Origin: Aurelia coerulea
Taxonomy: Eukaryota; Cnidaria; Scyphozoa; Semaeostomeae; Ulmaridae
Length of the DNA stretch: 64,000 nucleotides
Direction of reading: 5' to 3'
NCBI GenBank assembly: GCA_039566865.1
Contig: CM076949.1
Location: forward strand, 11,323,501-11,387,500
This document shows, piece by piece, positions 1-9,648 of this stretch. The notes under the pieces are model-generated. The model made no database searches and was not told the origin of the DNA. It saw only the letters and a list, made by a program, of their open reading frames with translations. Numbering within the stretch: the stretch's first letter is position 1; each line of letters begins with the position of its first letter. The position numbers and the translations under genes are program-made.

Positions 1-25
1 ACTTCTTTTCTAGCACTATATTAGT

Positions 26-274
26 GCTGCAGCAACCATTCTTGGAAATTTTACTATAGACATTAGTTTTTTCTTTAGTCTCATTTTCGATTTACTGCAT
101 CAACAAACATCGGTTAAGTAAAAGTTTATTTTCTCAAAGAAAGCAATAACAAATACAAAAAAGTGTGGATTAACGTACTTTAGTAGCCACAATTTATATT
201 ATAAACAGTATTGCACTTATCATTCTTTACAACATTAATTCTGCCAGTTACTTATTTTATAGCAAAATATTAGT
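26..274 (+). repeat. Chimeric b/c/d unit at the left edge
   Basis: The left part has the type b GGAAATTTTAC. The middle has the type c TTCGATTTACTGCATCAAC and ATCGGTTAAG. The right part is closest to type d (ACAGTATTGCAC, TTACAACATTAATTC). The A-rich block is altered (GAAAGCAATAACAAATAC), one of the few units where it is. The mix is best explained by recombination or conversion between neighbours of the trimer. Confidence 0.7.
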
Positions 275-988
275 GCTGCAGCAACCATTCTTGGAAATTT
301 TACTATAGACATTTAGTTTTCTTTTAGTCTCATTTTAGCTTTACTTCATAAACAAACATCGATTAATTCAATGATTATTTTATGAGAGAAAACAAATTCA
401 AACACAAAAAATGGGGATTAACGTACTTTAGTAGATAAAATTTATATTATAAAGGTATTGCACTCATCGTCTTTCAAAACGTTACTTCTACCAGTAACTT
501 TTTTTATAGCACTATATTAGTTTCGCAACAACCATTCTTGGAAACATTACTATAGACATTAGATTTTTCTTTAGTCTCATTTTCGATTTACTGCATCAAC
601 AAACATCGGTTAAGTAAAAGTTTATTTTCTCAAAGAAAACAAAATAAAGACACAAAAAGTATGGATTAACGTACTTTAGTAGCTTTAATGTATATTGTAA
701 AGAGTATTGATTTCATCGTTCTCTAAAACTTTAGTTCTGCCAGTTACTTCTTTTATAGCACTATATTGGTGCTGCAGCAACCTTAATTTTAATTACATTT
801 TAGCTTTACTGCATAAACAAACATCGATTAATTAAATGTTTATTTTATCAAAGAAAACAAAATAAAAACACAAAAAGTATGGATAAACGTACTTTAGTAG
901 CTACAATTTATATTATAAACAGTATTGCACTCATCGTTCTTTACAACTTTAGTTCTGCCAGTTACTTCTTTTCTAGCACTATATTAGT
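275..988 (+). repeat. Trimer HOR copy 1 (b-c-d, 714 bp)
   Basis: Units begin at 275 (b, 247 bp), 522 (c, 249 bp) and 771 (d, 218 bp). This copy has a full-length b that still contains the ACTTCATAAACAAACATCGA stretch lost from later b units. Confidence 0.88.
771..988 (+). repeat. Short d unit, ~31 bp deleted
   Basis: After GCTGCAGCAACC the sequence runs TTAATTTTAATTACATTTTAGC, so the usual ATTCTTGGAAAC through AGTCTC segment has been removed and replaced. The unit is 218 bp against the usual 249. The same structure recurs at 1487-1701, 1928-2145, 2394-2608 and 3084-3302, so the deletion came before the spread of the trimer. Confidence 0.88.
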
Positions 989-1701
989 GCTGCAGCAACC
1001 ATTCTTGGAAATTTTACTATAGACATTTAGTTTTTTATTAGTCTCATTTTAGCTTTACTTCATAAACAAACATCGATTAATTCATTGATTATTTTATGAG
1101 AGAAAACAAAATTCAAACACAAAAAATGGGGATTAACGTACTTTAGTAGTTAAAATTTATATTATAAAAGGTATTGCACTCATCGTCTTTCAAAACGTTA
1201 GTTCTACCAGTAACTTCTTTTATAGCACTATATTAGTTTCGCAACAACCATTCTTGGAAACATTACTATAGACATTAGATTTTTCTTTAGTCTCATTTTC
1301 GATTTACTGCATCAACAAACATCGGTTAATTAAAAGTTTATTTTCTCAAAGAAAACAAAATAAAAACTCAAAAAGTATGGATTAACGTACTTTAGTAGCT
1401 TTAATTTATATTGTAAAGACTATTGATTTCATCGTTCTCTAAAACTTTAGTTCTGCCAGTTACTTCTTTTATAGCTCTATATTAGCGCTGCAGCAACCTT
1501 AATTTTAATTACATTTTAGCTTTACTGCATAAACAAACATCGATTAATTAAATGTTTATTTTGTCAAAGAAAGCAAAATATAAACACAAAAAGTGTGGAT
1601 TAACGTACTTTAGTAGCTGCAATTTATATTATAAACAGTATTGCACTCATCGTTCTTTACAACCTTAGTTCTGCCAGTTACTTCTTTTCTAGCACTATAG
1701 T
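989..1701 (+). repeat. Trimer HOR copy 2 (b-c-d, 713 bp)
   Basis: Units begin at 989 (b), 1238 (c) and 1487 (d). Unit d starts with AGCGCTGCAGC after AGCTCTATATT, so the usual 17-nt inverted repeat is imperfect at that start. The copy ends just before a 14-bp perfect palindrome at the next boundary. Confidence 0.88.
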
Positions 1702-1704
1702 GCT
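1691..1704. repeat. Loop-less palindrome AGCACTATAGTGCT
   Basis: Elsewhere the unit boundary carries AGCACTA-TAT-TAGTGCT. Here exactly the three spacer bases are missing, leaving a perfect 14-bp palindrome. The same form occurs at 2598-2611. Both precede a type b unit that also has an internal deletion, so the two changes travelled together. Confidence 0.9.
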
Positions 1705-2608
1705 GCAGCAACCATTCTTGGAAATTTTACTATAGACATTTAGTTTTTTTTAGTCTCATTTTAGCTTTAATTCAATGATTATTTTATGAGAGAAAACAAA
1801 ATTCAAACACAAAAAATGGGGATTAACGTACTTTAGTAGATAAAATTTATATTATAAAAGGTATTGCACTCATCGTCTTTCAAAACTTAAGTTCTACCAG
1901 TAACTTCTTTTATAGCTCTATATTAGCGCTGCAGCAACCTTAATATTAATTACATTTTAGCTTTACTGCATAAACAAACATCGATTAATTAAAAGTTTAT
2001 TTTCTCAAAGAAAACAAAATATAAACACAAAAAGTGTGGATTAACGTACTTTAGTAGCTAAAATTTTTATTATAAAAGGTATTGCACTCATCGTCCTTCA
2101 AAACTTTAGTTCTACCAGTAACTTCTTTTATAGCACTATATTAGTTTCGCAACAACCATTCTTGGAACATTACTATAGACATTAGATTTTTCTTTAGTCT
2201 CATTTTAGATTTACTGCATAAACAAACATCGGTTAATTAAAAGTTTATTTTCTCGAAGAAAACAAAATAAAAACACAAAAAGTATAGATTAACGTACTTG
2301 AGTAGCTTTAATTTATAGTGTAAAGAGTATTGATTTCATCGTTCTCTAAAACTTTAGTTCTGCCAGTTACTTCTTTTATAGCACTATATTGGTGCTGCAG
2401 CAACCTTAATTTTAATTACATTCTAGCTTTACTGCATAAACAAACATCGATTAATTAAATGTTTATTTTCTCAAAGAAAACAAAATATAAACACAAAAAG
2501 TGTGGATTAACGTACTTTAGTAGCTACAATTTATATTATAAACAGTATTGCACTCATCGTTCTTTACAACCTTAGTTCTGCCAGTTACTTCTTTTCTAGC
2601 ACTATAGT
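1702..2608 (+). repeat. Trimer HOR copy 3, expanded to four units
   Basis: The order is b-prime (1702, 226 bp), d-like (1928, 218 bp), c (2146, 248 bp) and d (2394, 215 bp). Unit b-prime has lost about 22 bp, joining TTAGCTTTA directly to ATTCAATGATT. The extra unit at 1928 starts as d but its right part (AAAATTTTTATTATAAAAGG, ACCAGTAAC) is b-like, a d/b hybrid. This is the expected product of an out-of-register exchange between trimers. Confidence 0.82.
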
Positions 2609-3302
2609 GCTGCAGCAACCATTCTTGGAAATTTTACTATAGACATTTAGTTTTTTTTAGTCTCATTTTAGCTTTTATTCAATGATTATTTTATGAGAGA
2701 AAACAAAATTCAAACACAAAAAATGGGGATTAACGTACTTTAGTAGATAAAATTTATATTATAAAAGGTGTTGCACTCATCGTCTTTCAAAACTTAAGTT
2801 CTACCAGTAACTTCTTTTATAGCACTATATTAGTTTCGCAACAACCATTCTTGGAAACATTACTATAGACATTAGATTTTTCTTTAGTCTCATTTTCGAT
2901 TTACTGCATCAACAAACATCGGTTAATTAAAAGTTTATTTTCTCAAAGAAAACAAAATAAAAACACAAAAAGTATGGATTAACGTACTTTAGTAGCTTTA
3001 ATTTATATTGTAAAGACTATTGATTTCATCGTTCTCTAAAACTTTAGTTCTGCCAGTTACTTCTTTTATAGCACTATATTGGTGCTGCAGCAACCTTAAT
3101 TTTAATTACATTCTAGCTTTACTGCATAAACAAACATCGATTAATTAAAATGTTTATTTTCTCAAAGAAAACAAAATATAAACACAAAAAGTGTGGATTA
3201 ACGTACTTTAGTAGCTACAACTTCTATTATAAAGAGTATTGCACTCATTGTCCTTTAAAACTTTAGTTCTACCAGTAACTTCTTTTATAGCACTATATTA
3301 GT
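2609..3302 (+). repeat. Trimer HOR copy 4 (b'-c-d, 694 bp)
   Basis: Units begin at 2609 (b-prime, 226 bp), 2835 (c, 249 bp) and 3084 (d, 219 bp). The right end of the last d unit already has the CTTTAAAACTTTAGTTCTACC of the next domain, so the domain change lies inside this unit. Confidence 0.85.
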
Positions 3303-3782
3303 GCTCGCAGCAACCATTCTTGGAAACATTACTATAGACATTAGTTTTTTCTTTAGTCTCATTTTAGATTTACTGCATAAACAAACATCGATTAATTAAA
3401 TGTTTATTTTCTCGAAGAAAACAAAATAAAAACACAAAAAGTATAGATTAAACTTCTTTAGCTACAATATTAAACAGTATTCCACTCATCGTTCTTTACA
3501 AAACTTTAGTTCTGCCAGTTACTTCTTTTATAGCACTATATTAGTGCTGCAGCAACGATTAATTAAATTCTTGGAAACAATTTTAATTACATTTTAGCTT
3601 TACTGCATAAACAAACATCGATTAATTAAATGTTTATTTTCTCAAAGAAAACAAAATATAAACACAAAAAGTGTGGATTAACGTACTTTAGTAGCTACAA
3701 TTTATATTATAAACAGTATTGCACTCATCGTCCTTTAAAACTTTAGTTCTACCAGTAACTTCTTTTATAGCACTATATTAGT
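3303..3782 (+). repeat. Hybrid junction units between trimer and pentamer domains
   Basis: The unit at 3303 starts with an extra base (GCTCGCAGC) and has a damaged middle (TAGATTAAACTTCTTTAGC) that has lost the GTACTTTAGTAG motif. The unit at 3546 (237 bp) has GATTAATTAAATTCTTGG after the landmark and then the d-type AATTTTAATTAC, so it combines a displaced piece with a d-type core. From 3783 onward units are of the common type. Confidence 0.75.
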
Positions 3783-4530
3783 GCTGCAGCAACCATTCTT
3801 GGAAACATTACTATAGACATTAGTTTTTTCTTTAGTCTCATTTTAGCTTTACTGCATAAACAAACATCGATTAATTAAATGCTTATTTTCTCAAAAAAAA
3901 CAAAATATAAACACAAAAAATATGGATTAATGTACTTTAAGAGCTACAATTTATATTATAAAGAGTATTGCACTCATCGTCCTTTAAAACTTTAGTTCTA
4001 CCAGTAACTTCTTTTATAGCACTATATTAGTGCTGCAGCAACCATTCTTGGAAACATTACTATAGACATTAGTTTTTTCTTTAGTCTCATTTTAGCTTTA
4101 CCTCATCAACAAACATCGATTAATTAAATGTTTTTTTTTCTCAAAGAAAACAAAACAATAAACACAAAAAGTGTGGATTAACGTACTTTAGTAGCTACAA
4201 TTTATATTATAAAGAGTATTGCACTCATCGTCCTTTAAAACTTTAGTTTTACAAGTAACTTCTTTTATAGCACTATATTAGTGCTGCAGCAACCATTCTT
4301 GGAAACATTACTATAGACATTAGTTTTTTTTTAGTCTCATTTTAGCTTTACTGCAGAAACAAACATCGATTAATTAAATGTTTATTTTCTCAAAGTAAAC
4401 AAAATATAAACACAAAAAGTGTGGATTAACGTACTTTAGTAGCTACAATTTATATTATAAAGAGTATTGCACTCATCGTCCTTTAAAACTTTAGTTTTAC
4501 CAGTAACTTCTTTTATAGCACTATATTAGT

Positions 4531-5774
4531 GCTGCAGCAACCATTCTTTTAAACATTACTATAGACATTAGTTTTTTTTTAGTCCAATTTTAGCTTTACT
4601 GCATAAACAAACATCGATTATTTGAATGCTTATTTTCTCAAACAAAACAAAATATAAACACAAAAAATATGGATTAATGTACTTTAAGAGCTACAATTTA
4701 TATTATAAAGAGTATTGCACTCATCGTCCTTTAAAACTTTAGTTCTACCAGTAACTTCTTTTATAGCACTATATTAGTGCTGCAGCAACCATTCTTGGAA
4801 ACATTACTATAGACATTAGTTTTTTCTTTAGTCTCATTTTAGCTTTACCTCATCAACAAACATCGATTAATTAAATGTTTATTTTCTCAAAGAAAACAAA
4901 ACAATAAACACAAAAAGTGTGGATTAACATACTTTAGTAGCTACAAATTATATTATAAAGAGTATTCCAATCATTGTTCTTTAAAACTTTAGTTTTACCA
5001 GTAACTTCTTTTATAGCACTATATTAGTGCTGCAGCAACCATTCTTGGAAACATTACTATAGACAGTAGTTTTTTCTTTAGTCTCATTTTAGCTTTACTG
5101 CATAAACAAACATCGATTAATTAAATGTTTATTTTCTCAAAGAAAACAAAATATAAACACAAAAAGTGTGGATTAACGTACTTTAGTAGCTACAATTTAT
5201 ATTATAAAGAGTATTGCACTCATCGTCCTTTAAAACTTTAGTTCTACCAGTAACTTCTTTTATAGCACTATATTAGTTTTAAAGCAACCATTTTTGGAAA
5301 CATTACTAGAGACATTAGTTTTTTCTTTAGTCTCATTTTAGCTTTACTGCATAAACAAACATCGATTAATAAAATGTTTATTTTCTCAAAGAAAACAAAA
5401 TATAAACACAAAAAGTGTGGATTAACGTACTTTAGTAGCTACAATTTATATTATAAAGAGTATTGCACTCATCGTCCTTTAAAACTTTAGTTCTTCCAGT
5501 AACTTCTTTTATAGCACTATATTAGTGCTGCAGCAACCATTCTTGGAAACATTACTATAGACATTAGTTTTTTTTTAGTCTCATTTTAGCTTTACTGCAG
5601 AAACAAACATCGATTAATTAAATGTTTATTTTCTCAAAGTAAACAAAATATAAACACAAAAAGTGTCGATTAACGTACTTTAGTAGCTACAATTTATATT
5701 ATAAACAGTATTGCACTCATCGTCCTTTAAAACTTTAGTTCTACCAGTAACTTCTTCTATTGCACTATATTAGT
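4531..5774 (+). repeat. Pentamer HOR copy 1
   Basis: Units begin at 4531 (D), 4779 (B), 5029, 5278 and 5527. The unit at 5278 has lost the PstI-type palindrome: TTTTAAAGCAACC replaces TGCTGCAGCAACC. Confidence 0.82.
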
Positions 5775-6981
5775 GCTGCAGCAACCATTCTTTTAAACAT
5801 TACTATAGACATTAGTTTTTTATTTAGTCCAATTTTAGCTTTACTGCATAAACAAACATCGATTATTTGAATGCTTATTTTCTCAAACAAAACAAAATAT
5901 AAACACAAAAAATATGGATTAATGTACTTTAAGAGCTACAATTTATATTATAAAGAGTATTGCACTTATCTTTCTTTAAAACTTTACTTCTGTTAGTAAC
6001 TTTGGAAACATTACTATAGACATTAGTTTTTTCTTTAGTCTCATTTTAGCTTTACCTCATCAACAAATATCGATTAATTAAATGTTTTTTTTCTCAAGGA
6101 AAACAAACAATAAACACAAAAAGTGTGGATTAACATACTTTAGTAGCTACAATTTATATTATAAAGAGTATTGCACTCATCGTCCTTTAAAACTTTAGTT
6201 TTACCAGTAACTTCTTTTATAGCACTATATTAGTGCTGCAGCAACCATTCTTGGAAACATTACTATAGACATTAGTTTTTTTTTAGTCTCATTTTAGCTT
6301 TACTGCATAAACAAACATCGATTAATTAAATGTTTATTTTCTCAAAGAAAACAAAATATAAACACAAAAAATGTGGATTAATGTACTTTAAGAGCTATAA
6401 TTTATATTATAAAGAGTATTGCACTCATCGTCCTTTAAAACTTTAGTTTTACAAGTAACTTCTTTTATAGCACTATATTAGTGCTGCAGCAACCATTCTT
6501 GGAATCATTACTATAGACATTAGTTCTTTTTTTAGTCTCATTTTAGCTTTACTGCAGAAACAAACATCGATTAATTAAATGTTTATTTTCTCAAAGAAAA
6601 CAAACATATAAACACAAAAAGTGTGGATTAACGTACTTTAGTAGCTACAAATTATATTATAAAGAGTATTGCACTCATCGTTCTTTAAAACTTTAGTTCT
6701 ACCAGTAACTTCTTTTATAGCACTATATTAGTGCTGCAGCAACCATTCTTGGAAACATTACTATAGACATTAGTTTTTTCTTTAGTCTCATTTTAGCTTT
6801 ACTGCATAAACAAACATCGATTAATTAAATGTTTATTTTCTCAAAGAAAACAAAATATAAACACAAAAAGTGTGGATTAACGTACTTTAGTAGCTACAAT
6901 TTATATTATAAACAGTAATGCGCTCATCGTTCTTTATAACTTTTGTTCTGCCAGTAACTTCTTTTATAGCACTTTATTAGT
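5775..6981 (+). repeat. Pentamer HOR copy 2, with a 38-bp deletion
   Basis: Units begin at 5775 (D), about 6001 (B, start deleted), 6235, 6483 (GGAATCATT) and 6733. Restoring the missing bases of the B unit would bring the length to that of copy 1, so order and spacing agree. Confidence 0.82.
5994..6010 (+). other. Deletion junction removing a unit boundary
   Basis: TTAGTAACTT is joined directly to TGGAAACATTAC. Compared with the homologous unit near 7195-7250, 38 bp are missing, including the entire AGCACTATATTAGTGCT dyad and the CTGCAG site. Short CTT/TT identity at both edges suggests slippage or microhomology joining. Confidence 0.85.
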
Positions 6982-7976
6982 GCTGCAGCAACCATTCTTT
7001 TAAACATTACTATAGACATTAGTTTTTTATTTAGTCTCATTTTAGCTTTACTGCATAAACAAACATCGATTATTTGAATGTTTATTTTCTCAAACAAAAC
7101 AAAATATAAACACAAAAAATGTGGATTAATGTACTTTAAGAGCTACAATTTATATTATAAAGAGTATTGCACTCATCGTCCTTTAAAACTTTACTTCTGT
7201 TAGTAACTTCTTTTATAGCACTATATTAGTGCTGAAGCAACCATTCTTGGAAACATTACTATAGACATTAGTTTTTTCTTTAGTCTCATTTTAGCTTTAC
7301 CTCATAAACAAACATCGATTAATTAAATGTTTTTTTTCTCAAGGAAAACAAACAATAAACACAAAAAGTGTGGATTAACATACTTTAGTAGCTACAATTT
7401 ATATTATAAAGAGTATTGCACTCATCGTCCTTTAAAACTTTAGTTTTACCAGTAACTTCTTTTATAGCACTATATTAGTGCTGCAGCAACCATTCTTGGA
7501 AACATTACTATAGACATTAGTTTTTTCTTTAGTCTCATTTTAGCTTTACTGCAGAAACAAACATCGATTAATTAAATGTTTATTTTCTCAAAGTAAACAA
7601 AATATAAACACAAAAAATGTGGATTAATGTACTTTAAGAGCTATAATTTATATTATAAAGAGTATTGCACTCATCGTCCTTTAAAACTTTAGTTTTACAA
7701 GTAACTTCTTTTATAGCACTATATTAGTGCTGCAGCAACCATTCTTGGAATCATTACTATAGACATTAGTTCTTTTTTTAGTCTCATTTTAGCTTTACTG
7801 CAGAAACAAACATCGATTAATTAAATGTTTATTTTCTCAAAGTAAACAAAACATAAACACAAAAAGTGTGGATTAACGTACTTTAGTAGCTACAATTATA
7901 TTATAAAGAGTATTTCACTCATCGTCCTTTAAAACTTTAGTTCTGCCAGTAACTTCTTTTATAGCACTATATTAGT
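6982..7976 (+). repeat. Pentamer HOR copy 3, partial (four units)
   Basis: Units begin at 6982 (D), 7231 (B), 7480 and 7729. The unit at 7729 shares GGAATCATTAC and AGTTCTTTTTTTAG with the unit at 6483, confirming the register. The next D would be expected near 8225 but a common unit is there, so the pentamer ends here. Confidence 0.78.
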
Positions 7977-9454
7977 GCTGCAGCAACCATTCTTGGAAAC
8001 ATTACTATAGACATTAGTTTTTTCTTTAGTCTCATTTTAGCTTTACTGCATAAACAAACATCGATTAATTAAATGTTTATTTTCTCAAAGAAAACAAAAT
8101 ATAAACACAAAAAGTGTGGATTAACGTACTTTAGTAGCTACAATTTATATTATAAAGAGTATTGCACTCATCGTCCTTTAAAACTTTAGTTCTGCCAGTA
8201 ACTTCTTTATAGCACTATATTAGTGCTGCAGCAACCATTCTTGGAAACATTACTATAGACATTAGTTTTTTCTTTAGTCTCATTTTAGCTTTACTGCATA
8301 AACAAACATCGATTAATTAAATGTTTATTTTCTCAAAGAAAACAAAATATAAACACAAAAAGTGTGGATTAACGTACTTTAGTAGCTACAATTATATTAT
8401 AATGAGTATTTCACTCATCGTCCTTTAAAACTTTAGTTCTGCCAGTAACTTCTATTATAACACTATATTAGTGCTGCAGCAACCGTTCTTGGAAACATTA
8501 CTATAGACATTAGTTTTTTCTTTAGTCTCATTTTAGCTTTACTGCATAAACAAACATCGATTAATTAAATGTTTATTTTCTCAAAGAAAACAAAATATAA
8601 ACACAAAAAGTGTGGATTAACGTACTTTAGTAGCTACAATTTATATTATAAAGAGTATTGCACTCATTTTCTTTAAAACTTTAGTTTTACTAGTAACTTC
8701 TTTATAGCACTATATTAGTGCTGCAGCAACCATTCTTGGAAACATTACTATAGACATTAGTTTTTTCTTTAGTCTCATTTTAGCTTTACTGCATAAACAA
8801 ACATCGATTAATAAAATGTTTATTTTCTCAAAGAAAACAAAATATAAACACAAAAAAAGTGTGGATTAACGTACTTTAGTAGCTACAATTTATATTATAA
8901 AGAGTATTGCACTCATCGTCCTTTAAAACTTTAGTTCTGCCAGTAACTTCTTTTATAGCACTATATTAGTGCTGCAGCAACCATTCTTGGAAACATTACT
9001 ATAGACATTAGTTTTTTTCTTTAGTCTCATTTTAGCTTTACTGCATAAACAAACATCGATTAATTAAATGTTTATTTTCTCAAAGAAAACAAAATATAAA
9101 CACAAAAAAGTGTGGATTAACGTACTTTAGTAGCTACAATTTATATTATAAAGAGTATTGCACTCATCGTCCTTTAAAACTTTAGTTCTGCCAGTAACTT
9201 CTTTATAGCACTATATTAGTGCTGCAGCAACCATTCTTGGAAACATTACTATAGACATTAGTTTTTTCTTTAGTCTCATTTTAGCTTTACTGCATAAACA
9301 AACATCGATTAATTAAATGTTTATTTTCTCAAAGAAAACAAAATATAAACACAAAAAGTGTGGATTAACGTACTTTAAGAGCTACAATTATATTATAAAG
9401 AGTATTGCACTCATCGTCCTTTAAAACTTTAGTTCTGCCAGTAACTTCTTTTAT

Positions 9455-9471
9455 AGCACTATATTAGTGCT
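9455..9471. repeat. 17-nt inverted repeat AGCACTA-TAT-TAGTGCT
   Basis: Seven-base arms pair perfectly around a TAT spacer. This element sits at the boundary used for counting and is present, exact or with one or two changes, in nearly every unit. It could form a short cruciform in DNA or a hairpin if transcribed. Confidence 0.92.
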
Positions 9472-9477
9472 GCAGCA
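9468..9477. repeat. 10-bp palindrome TGCTGCAGCA (PstI site)
   Basis: The perfect palindrome shares its TGCT with the right arm of the preceding 17-nt dyad, so the two structures cannot form at the same time on one strand. It contains CTGCAG, which is present in most units; units of class M10 have CTGCTGCAACC instead and lose the site. Confidence 0.9.
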
Positions 9478-9571
9478 ACCATTCTTGGAAACATTACTAT
9501 AGACATTAGTTTTTTCTTTAGTCTCATTTTAGCTTTACTGCATAAACAAACATCGATTAATTAAATGTTTA

Positions 9572-9586
9572 TTTTCTCAAAGAAAA
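9572..9586. repeat. Dyad TTTTCT-CAA-AGAAAA
   Basis: Six-base arms flank CAA. In many units further right the sequence is TTTTCTTAAAGAAAA, which extends the arms to seven bases around a single A, so symmetry is kept or improved by the change. Confidence 0.88.
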
Positions 9587-9610
9587 CAAAATATAAACAC
9601 AAAAAGTGTG
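9579..9610 (+). repeat. A-rich conserved block of the unit
   Basis: The block runs from AAAGAAAACAAAATATAAAC through CACAAAAAGTGTG. It is the stretch that changes least between unit classes: even the E, G and M units, which differ strongly elsewhere, keep it with at most a few substitutions. It contains several short A-runs and the small dyad ACAC-AAAAA-GTGT at 9597-9609. Such a block could bind a satellite-specific protein or bend DNA; neither is shown here. Confidence 0.7.
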
Positions 9611-9625
9611 GATTAACGTACTTTA

Positions 9626-9633
9626 GTAGCTAC
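9626..9633. repeat. Palindrome GTAGCTAC
   Basis: This is a perfect 8-bp palindrome within TTTAGTAGCTACAA. It is kept in most units. Class M6-M8 units have GTAGATAC and some F and G units have GTAACTAC, which break it. Confidence 0.85.
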
Positions 9634-9635
9634 AA

Positions 9636-9648
9636 TTTATATTATAAA
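9636..9648. repeat. Dyad TTTATA-T-TATAAA
   Basis: Six-base arms lie around one T, intact in left-type units. In many right-type units the left arm reads TTCATA, which weakens it. It resembles a TATA element by composition, but nothing around it suggests a promoter. Confidence 0.75.

Larger units (their letters stand above)
1..3302 (+). repeat. Trimer HOR domain (units b-c-d), divergent left end
   Basis: Three unit types follow one another. Type b has GGAAATTTTAC, TTATGAGAG and AAAATGGGG. Type c begins TTTCGCAACAACC instead of GCTGCAGCAACC and has ATCGGTTAA, AGTATGGATT and GATTTCATCG. Type d is short (215-219 bp) and has TTAATTTTAATTAC where others have the CATTCTTGGAAACATTAC region. Landmarks are at 26, 275, 522, 771, 989, 1238, 1487, 1702, 1928, 2146, 2394, 2609, 2835 and 3084. 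The b-c-d order is kept in all but one copy. These units differ from the rest of the array more than any others, which suggests an older or independently evolving domain. Confidence 0.9.
3783..7976 (+). repeat. Pentamer HOR domain (~1244 bp)
   Basis: A marked unit D (ATTCTTTTAAACATTAC, GATTATTTGAATG, CTCAAACAAAAC, ATTAATGTACTTTAAGAGC) starts at 4531, 5775 and 6982. It is always followed by unit B (TTACCTCAT, AAACAATAAAC) at 4779, about 6001 and 7231. The D-to-D spacing is 1244 and 1207 bp, or five units, the second being short because of a deletion. The unit at 3783 has only the right half of D and is three units before the next D, so the register changed once at the left end. Confidence 0.82.

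Noticed and set aside
6924..7115. Reverse-strand open frames here and at 63192-63383
   Set aside because: Both are translations of the complementary strand of ordinary units, are not kept in neighbouring units and have no gene-like context.
9455..9500. Helitron-type 3' end (hairpin followed by CTRR)
   Set aside because: The 17-nt hairpin is present but no CTRR end lies within the expected dozen bases downstream, and no 5' TC end or insertion target pattern is seen.
9636..9648. TATA-box promoter
   Set aside because: The TATA-like dyad is expected in such A+T-rich sequence and is altered in half of the array; no transcript start context is visible.
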